Source: Gemmatimonadaceae bacterium
GTDB lineage: Bacteria; Gemmatimonadota; Gemmatimonadetes; Gemmatimonadales; Gemmatimonadaceae
Assembly (NCBI GenBank): GCA_016720905.1
Contig: JADKJT010000009.1
Location: 124,001-188,000, forward strand
DNA: 64,000 nucleotides
Reading direction: 5' to 3'
Position 1 is the stretch's first letter, and the number at the start of each line of letters is the position of its first letter. Shown here piece by piece: positions 35,189 through 43,627 of this stretch. A model generated the notes under the pieces. That model saw only the letters and a list, made by a program, of their open reading frames with translations. It was not told the DNA's origin and did no database searches. The translations under genes and the position numbers were made by a program.

Positions 35189-35611
35189 TTACACCTTGTG
35201 CGTGGACAACAGCAAACTCGTCTCCGAGTTCGACACGCCCTTGATGGTGCGAATGCCGCGCAGTGCCTCGTCAAACGTCTCAAGACTGTCGGTCGCCACC
35301 TCGGCCACGATGTCCCATCGGCCATTGGTGGTGTGCAACGCCCGCACCTCGGGATAGCCGCGCAACGCCTTGAGAATGGCGTCGGAGCGATCGCCCTCCA
35401 CGCTGATCATCATCACGGCCCGCACGCGATGCGCGGCCACCTCGGGCGTGGTGCGAACCGTGAACCCCAACAGCACCCGCTGCTCGATGAGGCGATCGAT
35501 GCGGTTCTGCACGGTGCCGCGGGATACACCCAACTGCTTGGCCAGCTGCGCGACTGATACCCGGGCGTTCTCGCGGAGCAAAGAAATGAGTCGGAGGTCC
35601 TGACTATCCAT
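35189..35611 (-). CDS. Lrp/AsnC-family transcriptional regulator
   Basis: The 140-aa protein has an N-terminal winged HTH (ISLLRENARVSVAQLAKQLGVSRGTVQNRIDRL) and a C-terminal AsnC/RAM ligand-binding domain (AILKALRGYPEVRALHTTNGRWDIVAEV). The start at 35611 is the usual MDSQDLRLI-type N terminus. It is divergent from arginase and ornithine aminotransferase across an AT-rich spacer and is therefore a good candidate for the arginine/ornithine-responsive regulator of that pair, and for autoregulation. Confidence 0.9.
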   Translation of the reverse strand: MDSQDLRLISLLRENARVSVAQLAKQLGVSRGTVQNRIDRLIEQRVLLGFTVRTTPEVAAHRVRAVMMISVEGDRSDAILKALRGYPEVRALHTTNGRWDIVAEVATDSLETFDEALRGIRTIKGVSNSETSLLLSTHKV

Positions 35612-35740
35612 GGTTGAGTTCGCTAGATAACGAGGAATAGAGCATAATGTCAATAGCTAGTGCCAAAACGCCAAAAAGACAAGCAAATATGTGCATATAT
35701 CTAGCTTGTTGCTAACACTGGCCGGCGACAGCTTCCAGTC
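35612..35740. promoter_or_regulatory. AT-rich divergent control region between lrp-like gene and rocF
   Basis: This 129-nt region is markedly AT-rich compared with its surroundings. It contains an inverted repeat CTAGATA (35623-35629) and TATCTAG (35698-35704), and further CTAG motifs at 35657 and 35701. On the reverse strand, TTGACA (complement of 35648-35653) with an 18-nt spacer to TATCTA could drive the regulator gene, giving a very short leader. Lrp-family operators are typically AT-rich imperfect palindromes, so this is the probable binding region. Confidence 0.55.
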
Positions 35741-36727
35741 ATGTCACCAACACTGCTCGATTCACCCGTCTATTCACTGCGCCCGGGTTCCTTTCCCGTT
35801 CGCCGGACGCCGGCCCCGACACCCTCTGGCACCGTCCAGCTGATTGGCGTGCCCATGGACCTCGGCGCCAGTCGCCGCGGTGTGGATATGGGCCCGTCAG
35901 CGATGCGGCTGGCCAATCTCAGCGAGTTGCTGCAGCGATTGGGATTGGTGGTGGACGACATCGGCAACGTGACCGTGCCCGACCGCGCGTCGATTGCCAC
36001 CACCCTCGCCGCGCGGCTGGCCGCCATCACCGATGTCTGCGAGGAAGTCGCGCACTTGACCGCGACGGCCGTCCGCGACGGCGTACGTCCGCTGGTCATC
36101 GGTGGCGATCACTCGCTGGCGGCAGGTTCGGTGGCCGGAACAGCCACCGCGCTGGCTGAACGTGGCGAACGCGTGGGGCTGATCTGGCTGGACGCGCACG
36201 GCGATCTCAACACACCAAATACCAGTTTGAGCGGCAACGTGCATGGTATGCCGGTCGCTCACCTGCTGGGTCTGGGCGATCACCGCTTGTCACACCTGGC
36301 CAGCACGTTTCCGGCGGTGCGACCGGAGCATCTCGTGTATGTGGGGCTGCGCGATCTCGACGACGCCGAGAAGGCGCTCATCGCTGAGTTGGGATTGCAG
36401 GCGTTCACCATGCGCGACATTGACGAGCGTGGACTCCGCTCGGTGATGGATGAAGCGGTGGCGATTGCCACACACGGCACCGGTGGCGTGCACCTCTCGT
36501 GCGATGCCGACTGGATTGATCCCCGCGAAGCCCCGGGCGTTGGCACGCCGGTGCGCGGTGGCGCCACGCTGCGGGAAGCACATCTCGCCATGGAGATTAT
36601 TCACGATTCCGGTGCGTTGTTGGCCATGGACCTGGTGGAGATCAACCCGATTCTGGATCGCCAGAATCACACCGCGGAACTGGCCGCTGAACTGATCGCG
36701 AGCGCCTTCGGGCGCCGCATTCTCTGA
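35741..36727 (+). CDS. rocF: Arginase
   Basis: The 328-aa ureohydrolase hydrolyses arginine to ornithine and urea using two Mn ions. All ligands are visible: His124 (GGDHS), Asp151, His153 and Asp155 (WLDAHGD), Asp255 and Asp257 (HLSCDADWID). IGVPMDLGASRRGVDMGPSAMR is the typical arginase N-terminal motif. About 30 N-terminal residues before the fold are extra. It precedes ornithine aminotransferase by 18 bp and is divergent from the Lrp-like regulator, so it belongs to an arginine-degradation operon. Confidence 0.93.
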   Translation: MSPTLLDSPVYSLRPGSFPVRRTPAPTPSGTVQLIGVPMDLGASRRGVDMGPSAMRLANLSELLQRLGLVVDDIGNVTVPDRASIATTLAARLAAITDVCEEVAHLTATAVRDGVRPLVIGGDHSLAAGSVAGTATALAERGERVGLIWLDAHGDLNTPNTSLSGNVHGMPVAHLLGLGDHRLSHLASTFPAVRPEHLVYVGLRDLDDAEKALIAELGLQAFTMRDIDERGLRSVMDEAVAIATHGTGGVHLSCDADWIDPREAPGVGTPVRGGATLREAHLAMEIIHDSGALLAMDLVEINPILDRQNHTAELAAELIASAFGRRIL

Positions 36728-36745
36728 ACCGCGATTCCGGAGCCC

Positions 36746-37981
36746 ATGACGATGTCCGACCTCTTGAGCGGTTCCGCCGCACTGATGAGCGCGACCGACG
36801 AGTGCATCGCCCGCGAAGACGCGTGGGGTGCCCACAATTACCATCCGCTCGACCTGGTCATTGAAAGCGCACTAGGCGCCTGGGTGACCGACGTGGAAGG
36901 GAAGCGCTATCTCGATTGCCTGAGTGCGTACTCGGCGGTGAACCAGGGCCACTGTCATCCGCGCATTCTTGCCACACTCGTCGAACAGGCGTCACGGGTG
37001 ACGCTGACGTCCCGGGCGTTTCGTAACGAGCAGCTTGGCGCGTTCTGCGAAGAGCTGGCGCAGCTGTGCGGCATGGAGATGGTGTTGCCGATGAACACCG
37101 GGGCCGAGGCGGTGGAGACGGCCATCAAGGCCGCACGCCGCTGGGGCTATCGCGAGAAAGGTATTCCCGATGGGCAGGCCACCATCATCGCGTTCGAGAA
37201 CAATTTCCACGGACGCACCACCACCATCGTGGGCTTCTCGTCGGAGCCCGCGTATCGCGAGCACTTTGGACCGTTCGCGCCAGGCTTCGTGCTGGTGCCT
37301 TTCGGTGACATCGCGGCCGTGCGCGCGGCCATGACGTCGAACACGTGCGCCGTGCTCATCGAGCCGATTCAGTGTGAAGCGGGCGTGCTCATGCCGCCCG
37401 ACGGTTTCATGCGCGAGCTGTCGGCGCTGTGCCGCGAGCAGAACGTGCTGCTCATTGCCGACGAAATTCAGACGGGACTTGGCCGCACAGGACGTTTGTT
37501 CGCCTGCGATCACGACGACGTGCAGCCGGACATGTATGTGCTGGGCAAGGCACTGTCGGGTGGATTCTATCCCGTGTCTGCGGTCGTGTCCCGGAAGGAC
37601 GTACTCGGCGTATTCGGGCCCGGATCACACGGCAGCACATTCGGCGGCAACCCGCTGGGCTGCGCGGTGGCGCGCACCGCCCTGCAGGTCATGCAGGACG
37701 AGCAGCTGGTGGAGCGTTCCGCCGAGTTGGGCGCCTGGTTCCTCGCACAGGTGCGCACGATTGACCATCCCAGCATCAAGGCGGTGCGCGGCCGCGGGCT
37801 GATGGTGGCCATCGAGCTGAATGAAAAGGCCCGTCCGTTCTGCGAAGCGCTCAAGGAGCGCGGCATGCTGTGCAAGGAAACGCATGATTTCGTGCTGCGT
37901 TTGTCGCCGCCGCTGGTGGTGAGCAAGGACGACCTGGGCTGGGCGGTGGAGCAACTGCGGGCGGTGTTCGCGGCGCACTAG
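36746..37981 (+). CDS. rocD: Ornithine aminotransferase
   Basis: The 411-aa class III PLP aminotransferase converts ornithine and 2-oxoglutarate to glutamate semialdehyde and glutamate. Motifs: AHNYHPLDLVIESALGAW and YLDCLSAYSAVNQGHCHP at the N terminus, MNTGAEAVETAIKAARRWGY, LIADEIQTGLGRTGRLFACDHD, and PLP Lys268 in LGKALSGGFYPVSAV. The first motifs are specific to ornithine aminotransferases. Two starts (36746 and 36752) are possible. With arginase upstream it forms the arginine-to-glutamate-semialdehyde route. Confidence 0.94.
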   Translation: MTMSDLLSGSAALMSATDECIAREDAWGAHNYHPLDLVIESALGAWVTDVEGKRYLDCLSAYSAVNQGHCHPRILATLVEQASRVTLTSRAFRNEQLGAFCEELAQLCGMEMVLPMNTGAEAVETAIKAARRWGYREKGIPDGQATIIAFENNFHGRTTTIVGFSSEPAYREHFGPFAPGFVLVPFGDIAAVRAAMTSNTCAVLIEPIQCEAGVLMPPDGFMRELSALCREQNVLLIADEIQTGLGRTGRLFACDHDDVQPDMYVLGKALSGGFYPVSAVVSRKDVLGVFGPGSHGSTFGGNPLGCAVARTALQVMQDEQLVERSAELGAWFLAQVRTIDHPSIKAVRGRGLMVAIELNEKARPFCEALKERGMLCKETHDFVLRLSPPLVVSKDDLGWAVEQLRAVFAAH

Positions 37982-38043
37982 CTGCCGGCTGGTCGGTCGG
38001 TCCGCTATGCCGCGGACCGATCCCAACCCTTTCGGACGACAGG

Positions 38044-40623
38044 ATGTCCAACGGGAGTCCCCAACTCCCGGAGTGTGGCGTGCTCGTTCCCCTGTACGCT
38101 GTGGTCGCCGCCCTGCAGGCGACGCAACCGTCTGCGCCTGCCGTGCCGCTGTCGGCCGCGAGCGTTGCGGCGACTCGCGCCTTACAGGCGCCGAGTGTCA
38201 ACGGACGCGATGACGACCCGGTGTGGCGCTCTGCGCCCAAGACCACGGGCTTTCGACAATTCGAGCCGCACGTCAACAGCGAGCCCACGTTTCGCACGGA
38301 ATTCCAGGTCGCCTACGACGCGCGCAACTTCTATGTGTTCGTGCGTATGCACGACCCGCACCCCGACAGCATCATGCACGCCCTCTCGCGACGCGACGTG
38401 CGCGGTCCATCCGACCAGATTAAGCTGTTGATCGATTCGTACGATGATAAGCGCTCGGGCTACGAACTGGCAGTGAATCCGGATGGTGTCAAGCGCGACT
38501 ACTCGATCAGCAATGATGGCAACGAGGACGAATCGTGGAACGGCGTCTGGGACGTGGCCACCACGGTCGACGCGGAAGGATGGACGGCGGAATTCCGGGT
38601 TCCCCTGTCGCAACTGCGATACGCCGGAACCGCCGATCACACATTCGGATTTGGCATCTGGCGTGACATCGAGCGCCTGAACGAACGGGAGGCGTGGCCG
38701 GAATACTCCCCGACGCGCAATGGACTGGCGTCGCAGCTTGGTCGGCTGACCGGATTGGCCGGCATCTCCAGCGCCCGGCATGCCGAACTCACGCCGTATG
38801 CAGTGACCAAGAACCAGCAACGCGTGTTGCCCAACGCCCAATTCAATCGCGACCAGCAGTTGACGGTTGGCGCCGACATCAAAGTGGGTATCACACCCAA
38901 CGTCACACTCGATGCAACGGTGAACCCCGACTTCGGTCAGGTGGAGGCCGATCCCGCCGTCCTCAATCTCACGGCCTTCGAGACGTTTGTTGCCGAGCAG
39001 CGGCCGTTCTTTGTCGAGGGAACCGGGCTATATCAGTTCCAGCTCAACTGCTATATCGTGGTGGATTGCCAGACCAACGAGGGGTTGTTCTACTCACGTC
39101 GTATCGGGCGGTCGCCCTCGCTGCGCGGCGTGTATGGCGACGCCCGAACGGCCAATTCCACGCCGATCGCCACGGCGGGCAAGCTCACGGGTCGCACGCA
39201 ATCCGGCCTGTCGTTTGGCGCGCTTGAGGCGTTGACGCCGCGTGTCGCGGGTCCCAACGCGCGAACCGTCGAACCGGCCACCAGCTACTCCGTGCTGCGC
39301 GTACAACAGGATCTGCGCGGGGGCGAGACAGGACTCAGCCTTATCGCCACCGCGGTCGATCGATCCCTTGACACACTCAGTGCGCCCTTCCTGCATCGCG
39401 CGGCGTACGTGACCGGAGCGAGTTTCCGAAACCGCTTTCACAAACAGCAGTACGAACTGGTTGGCCAGGTGGCGATGTCGCAGGTGAAGGGCTCCCCACT
39501 GGCCATCGCGCGCACGCAGCGCAGTCCGGTGCATTACTACCAGCAACCGGGCGACGACGCGACCGTCGATACCACGCGTCAGACGCTTTCCGGCCACGCC
39601 GAACAGCTCAAGTTCGGCAAGTACGGCGGGGGCATCACGCGATTCGAGACGAGTGTCGTGCGCCAATCGGCCGGGTTTGAGGTGAATGACCTGGGCTACC
39701 TGCGTCGAGCGGATGTTACGGATTGGAGCACGTGGGCCGCTCTCAGCTTTCGAAACGCCCGCGGTATCTACCGCTGGGCGCAGGCCAACGTGAATCACTG
39801 GGAGCGCTGGAATACCTCGGGCACGCGACTCGACGACGCCGTTAATGTCAACGGGCACATGGGGTTCAAGAACAACTGGAATGCCCATCTGGGCGGCACG
39901 CTGGGTGGCCTGCGCGCGGCGTATTGCGACCGCTGCACACGCGGCGGACCAACGCTGCGTTCATCGCGTGGCTTCTATCCCTGGGGCGGCATCAACTCCG
40001 ACAGCCGACAGTCCGTGTCCGGCGGCGCCTTCGTGAACTTCTCATCCACCGACGAGGGGCATTCGCACGGCGCCTCCTGGAGTCCGTACATCAACCTGCG
40101 CATGTCCCCGCGGCTGCAGCTGAACGTGGGCACCGGATACTCCACCAATCACGACGATGCGCAGTGGTACGGGAACTTTGCCGACGGCGTCGGGGCGACG
40201 CACTATGCGTTCGCGCACCTGGACCAGCGCACGGTGTCGATGAACATGCGACTGAACTACACGGTGACGCCCGCCCTCTCCTTCGAGTTCTATGGACAGC
40301 CGTTTGTGGCCACCGGCGAGTACTCCAACGTGCGCGAAGTGAGCGGCACACCACACGCGAATTCGTATGGGGATCGTTTTCGGCCCTTTGCGGCGCCCGC
40401 TGGTGCGCCCACCGAGTTCCGGTACACACAGCTGCGAACCAATACGGTGGCGCGCTGGGAGTACCGCCCCGGCTCGACGCTGTTTGTCGTCTGGGCGCAC
40501 GGCCGGGAAGACTTCGGCGATCAAAACCTGAATCATTCCTGGTCGCAGGACTACCGCGACCTGTTCCGCCTGCACCCGGACAACACGTTTCTCATCAAGG
40601 TGGCGTACTGGTTGAATCGGTAG
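38044..40623 (+). CDS. DUF5916 outer-membrane protein with CBM9-like N-terminal domain
   Basis: The 859-aa protein has a short signal-like segment (GVLVPLYAVVAALQAT) and a CBM9-like domain (APSVNGRDDDPVWRSA, DARNFYVFVRMHDP, VNPDGVKRDYSISNDGNEDESWNGVWD). It is followed by the DUF5916 barrel region (NPDFGQVEADPAVLNLTAFET then EQRPFFVEG), with many amphipathic strands and a C-terminal barrel. It is an outer-membrane beta-barrel of unknown transport role, widespread in Bacteroidota and Gemmatimonadota. The start is uncertain, as other in-frame starts lie nearby. Confidence 0.85.
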   Translation: MSNGSPQLPECGVLVPLYAVVAALQATQPSAPAVPLSAASVAATRALQAPSVNGRDDDPVWRSAPKTTGFRQFEPHVNSEPTFRTEFQVAYDARNFYVFVRMHDPHPDSIMHALSRRDVRGPSDQIKLLIDSYDDKRSGYELAVNPDGVKRDYSISNDGNEDESWNGVWDVATTVDAEGWTAEFRVPLSQLRYAGTADHTFGFGIWRDIERLNEREAWPEYSPTRNGLASQLGRLTGLAGISSARHAELTPYAVTKNQQRVLPNAQFNRDQQLTVGADIKVGITPNVTLDATVNPDFGQVEADPAVLNLTAFETFVAEQRPFFVEGTGLYQFQLNCYIVVDCQTNEGLFYSRRIGRSPSLRGVYGDARTANSTPIATAGKLTGRTQSGLSFGALEALTPRVAGPNARTVEPATSYSVLRVQQDLRGGETGLSLIATAVDRSLDTLSAPFLHRAAYVTGASFRNRFHKQQYELVGQVAMSQVKGSPLAIARTQRSPVHYYQQPGDDATVDTTRQTLSGHAEQLKFGKYGGGITRFETSVVRQSAGFEVNDLGYLRRADVTDWSTWAALSFRNARGIYRWAQANVNHWERWNTSGTRLDDAVNVNGHMGFKNNWNAHLGGTLGGLRAAYCDRCTRGGPTLRSSRGFYPWGGINSDSRQSVSGGAFVNFSSTDEGHSHGASWSPYINLRMSPRLQLNVGTGYSTNHDDAQWYGNFADGVGATHYAFAHLDQRTVSMNMRLNYTVTPALSFEFYGQPFVATGEYSNVREVSGTPHANSYGDRFRPFAAPAGAPTEFRYTQLRTNTVARWEYRPGSTLFVVWAHGREDFGDQNLNHSWSQDYRDLFRLHPDNTFLIKVAYWLNR

Positions 40624-40707
40624 GGCGGCTTGCCCGGGAGGGGGACACGTCGCACATTCGACGTTCCCCGCAGTGCGTTGAGTCCTGAGGAGCCACCGGT
40701 GAAGTGA

Positions 40708-40734
40708 GTCTCCCGTCTCCCGTCTCCCAGTCTG
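40708..40734. repeat. Short heptamer tandem repeat (GTCTCCC)n
   Basis: Three GTCTCCC units followed by a degenerate AGTCTG copy lie 6 bp before the VOC gene start. The same heptamer, on either strand, recurs at 50227-50283 and 56490-56570. Confidence 0.85.
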
Positions 40735-40740
40735 TACCTC

Positions 40741-41289
40741 ATGACCATTCAGGTCCAAGGCGTCCACCACACCACCATTGTCGGGTCGAACAGGCAGAGT
40801 GCCATCGACTTCTGGCAGGGTGTGCTGGGGATGCCATTCATCCTTGAGCAGCCCAACCTCGGCAAGCCCGACGAGAATCACCTGTATTTCGACCCGGGTG
40901 ATGGCCGACTGCTTACGGTGTTCACCAACGAATCGCATGCCAATGCCGGCCGCCATGCGCCGCGCGAGGTGGGGTGCGTCGAACATCTCGCGTTCAATGT
41001 CTCGCGCGCCACGTTCGCCATGGCCCCGGCCCGCCTCGAGGCACTGGGAATCGAGTTCATCCAGCGCGATCGCGGATTCATGGACTCGATCTATCTGCGC
41101 GACCCCAACGGGCTCAAGGTCGAACTGGCCTGCTACAAGTTTGAGGTGCCCGAGGGATTCCGAGCCGCGGATGTCCTCATGAGGGCGCAGCTCCTGCGCG
41201 TGGAACGCGGCGATCATCACATCGCCGAGGAACATCTGGCCGATGCGATCGCGTTGTTGCTGGGAACGCGCCAGCGGTTGTCAACCTAG
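40741..41289 (+). CDS. VOC (glyoxalase/dioxygenase) superfamily protein
   Basis: The 182-aa protein has two beta-alpha-beta-beta-beta modules: VQGVHHTTIVGSNRQSAIDFWQGVLGMPF, and GCVEHLAFNVSR with IYLRDPNGLKVELACYKFE. Candidate metal ligands are His9 or His10, His84 and Glu124. It resembles small-molecule ring-cleavage dioxygenases and glyoxalase-like lyases; the substrate is unknown. A C-terminal helical tail of about 45 residues is added. The start directly follows a heptamer repeat, and no clear Shine-Dalgarno is visible. Confidence 0.85.
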   Translation: MTIQVQGVHHTTIVGSNRQSAIDFWQGVLGMPFILEQPNLGKPDENHLYFDPGDGRLLTVFTNESHANAGRHAPREVGCVEHLAFNVSRATFAMAPARLEALGIEFIQRDRGFMDSIYLRDPNGLKVELACYKFEVPEGFRAADVLMRAQLLRVERGDHHIAEEHLADAIALLLGTRQRLST

Positions 41290-41368
41290 GCACGCGGAGC
41301 ACGCCGCTGGTGTCGCTGCGTGATTCACGCGGTGGCGCATCTCATCGAACATTTCTACTGCCTCGCTC

Positions 41369-42646
41369 ATGCGCCGTCACGTCTTCGTACTCGCCTGCAT
41401 AGCCCTGCTGCCTCAGATGTTGGCCGCTCAGGCAGAGCGGTCGTCGCCCGCCACGTCCGGCGGCAGCACGCTTGGCGCCACCGCCCCATCGTTCATTCCA
41501 GCCCGTGTCGAACGCATCGACCAATGGGTGGAGAGTTTGATTGCGGCAAAGAGAATTCCGGGCGCCGTGGTCATGCTGGTGCGCGACGGGCGTGTGGAAT
41601 ACCACAAGGCGTACGGCGTGCGTGACCTGGGCACCAAGACGCCCATGCGTACCGACGACATCTTTCGCATCGCCTCGCAAACGAAGGCCATCACGTCGCT
41701 GGCCATCATGATGCTGTGGGAAGAGGGCCGGCTGCAATTGGATGACCCCGTGGAGAAGTACATTCCGGCGTTTGCGAAACAGACGGTGCTCACCAAGTTC
41801 AACGCGGCCGATTCCAGCTATGAAGCGCGGCCCGCGCGTCGCAAGACCACCATTCGGCAACTGCTCACGCACACGTCGGGATTGGACTATGCCGACATTG
41901 GGAGCGACGAGTTCAAGGCCATCTACGCCAAGGCTGGCGTGACGGCCATGGGTCGCGAGTCCGATGTGCTTGAGGATCGCATCAACGTACTGGCCAAGTT
42001 GCCACTCAAGCAGGACCCGGCGGAACGCTTCACGTACAGCCTGTCGGTCGACGTGCTGGGCCGGGTGGTGGAAGTGTTGTCAGGCATGCCGTTGGATCGG
42101 TTCTTCCGCACACGGATACTTGATCCGTTGCGCATGCACGACACGTGGTTCGAGCTGCCGGCCGACAAGCGCAGTCGACTGGTGGCGCTGCACCAGCCAA
42201 ACAAGGACGGCGTGCTGGAGGCGGCCCACCAGAAGCAGAGCGGTATGGATCCCGATTTTCCCATGCGGCGGGTGACCTACTTTTCCGGTGGCAGCGGCTT
42301 GTCGTCCACGACGGCCGACTACGCGCGCTTTCTGCAGCTGTTTCTGAACGGCGGCGAACTCGATGGCGTCCGTTTGCTCAGTCGCAAAACCGTGGAACTG
42401 ATGCTCACCAACCAGGTTGGCGCGCTGCAGCCGGCCTTTGGTCTCGGATTCGCCCTGGAAACACCAGAGATCGACTTCCGTTCGCCGGTGAGCGTGGGGA
42501 CGTTCTCCTGGGGGGGCGCGTTCAAGACCACCTACTGGGCCGACCCGAAGGAGCGATTGATCGGTTTGATCTTCACGAACATGTATGGCACCGATGTGGA
42601 TGTGGGCGAGCCGTTCAAAGTACTGGTGTACGGCGCCATGCGATGA
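41369..42646 (+). CDS. Secreted serine hydrolase, class C beta-lactamase/esterase family
   Basis: The 425-aa protein has a signal peptide (HVFVLACIALLPQMLAAQA). The active-site Ser103-x-x-Lys106 lies in RIASQTKAITSLA, the Tyr motif in RFTYSLSVDVLGRVVE and a third block in FSWGGAFKTTYWADP. The YSxxxD Tyr motif and the WGG-type third motif are those of EstB-like esterases and D-stereospecific peptidases, not of beta-lactamases. The KirBac gene's ATG overlaps its stop (ATGA at 42643-42646). It is similar in architecture to 32377-33960 but lacks the C-terminal barrel. Confidence 0.9.
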   Translation: MRRHVFVLACIALLPQMLAAQAERSSPATSGGSTLGATAPSFIPARVERIDQWVESLIAAKRIPGAVVMLVRDGRVEYHKAYGVRDLGTKTPMRTDDIFRIASQTKAITSLAIMMLWEEGRLQLDDPVEKYIPAFAKQTVLTKFNAADSSYEARPARRKTTIRQLLTHTSGLDYADIGSDEFKAIYAKAGVTAMGRESDVLEDRINVLAKLPLKQDPAERFTYSLSVDVLGRVVEVLSGMPLDRFFRTRILDPLRMHDTWFELPADKRSRLVALHQPNKDGVLEAAHQKQSGMDPDFPMRRVTYFSGGSGLSSTTADYARFLQLFLNGGELDGVRLLSRKTVELMLTNQVGALQPAFGLGFALETPEIDFRSPVSVGTFSWGGAFKTTYWADPKERLIGLIFTNMYGTDVDVGEPFKVLVYGAMR

Positions 42647-43626
42647 TGTCAGGGCCTGCAACCAACCCGCAGGAGGAGAAAGGCGACCTCGGCTTGGGGC
42701 GCGTCGTCTCCAACACGCGCGGGCGGCGACTGCTCAATCCCGACGGTTCGTTCAATGTCGTACGCGAAGGACTGCCCTGGTCGCAAGCCGGCAGCGTGTA
42801 CCACGATGCGCTCACCACCACCTGGCCGAAGTTCCTCGCGTGGACCGCGGTCGTCTATCTCGGCATCAACCTGTTCTTCGCCGTCTGTTTTCTGGTGTTG
42901 GGGCCCGACGTGTTGTCTGGAGCCGGGGTCGCTGCACTCGGAGGTCGGTTCTGGCAGGCGTTCTTCTTCAGCGTGCAGACGTTCGCCACCATCGGGTATG
43001 GCTCCATCATTGCCAATGGCGTGGCGGGCAACATGGTGGTGACTATCGAAGCATTGATCGGCCTGCTGGCGCAAGCGTTGATCACCGGCCTGCTGTTCGC
43101 CCGCTTTGCGCGGCCCACCATGTCGCTGCAGTTCAGCTCCATGGCGCTTGTAGCGCCGTACAACACTGGACGCGCGCTCATGTTCCGCGTCGCCAACAAG
43201 CGCCGCAACGAACTCATCGAGATGGAAGCGCAGGTCAGCTTCTCGATCCTCGAGGAAGGCATTGCGGGCCTGGGACGTCGTTATCATCAACTCAGCCTTG
43301 AACGTCGCACGGTCAATTTCTTCCCCTTGGCCTGGACCCTCGTGCACCCGATTACCCCTGAGAGCCCGCTGTGGAATCTCACCGAACGGGCGCTTGAGGA
43401 GCGGGAAGTCGAGGTCATGGTGCTGATGCAGGGCACCGACGATACGTTCGCCACGCGGGTGTCCACGCGTCGCTCGTATCGCAGCGAAGACATCGTGTGG
43501 GGGGCCAAATTCGCCAGCGTCTTCAACCAGACGCGTGCCGATGGACGCGTGGCGATGGACTTGATGAAACTTGATTTGTTCGAGCCGGCGGAAATGCCGG
43601 AGGCACTTTCGTCAACGGGGAGTTGA
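42643..43626 (+). CDS. KirBac inward-rectifier potassium channel
   Basis: The 327-aa protein has an N-terminal slide helix (YHDALTTTWPKFLAWTAVVY), an outer helix, a pore with the selectivity filter TIGYG (residues 116-120), an inner helix (LIGLLAQALITGLLFARFARP) and the cytoplasmic Kir C-terminal beta-sandwich (LMFRVANKRRNELIEMEAQVSF, HPITPESPLWNLTERAL). A tetrameric K+ channel of the inner membrane is expected. Translational coupling to a secreted esterase and an acylase is odd and functionally unexplained. ATG 42646 is an equally possible start. Confidence 0.93.
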   Translation: MMSGPATNPQEEKGDLGLGRVVSNTRGRRLLNPDGSFNVVREGLPWSQAGSVYHDALTTTWPKFLAWTAVVYLGINLFFAVCFLVLGPDVLSGAGVAALGGRFWQAFFFSVQTFATIGYGSIIANGVAGNMVVTIEALIGLLAQALITGLLFARFARPTMSLQFSSMALVAPYNTGRALMFRVANKRRNELIEMEAQVSFSILEEGIAGLGRRYHQLSLERRTVNFFPLAWTLVHPITPESPLWNLTERALEEREVEVMVLMQGTDDTFATRVSTRRSYRSEDIVWGAKFASVFNQTRADGRVAMDLMKLDLFEPAEMPEALSSTGS

Positions 43627-43627
43627 G

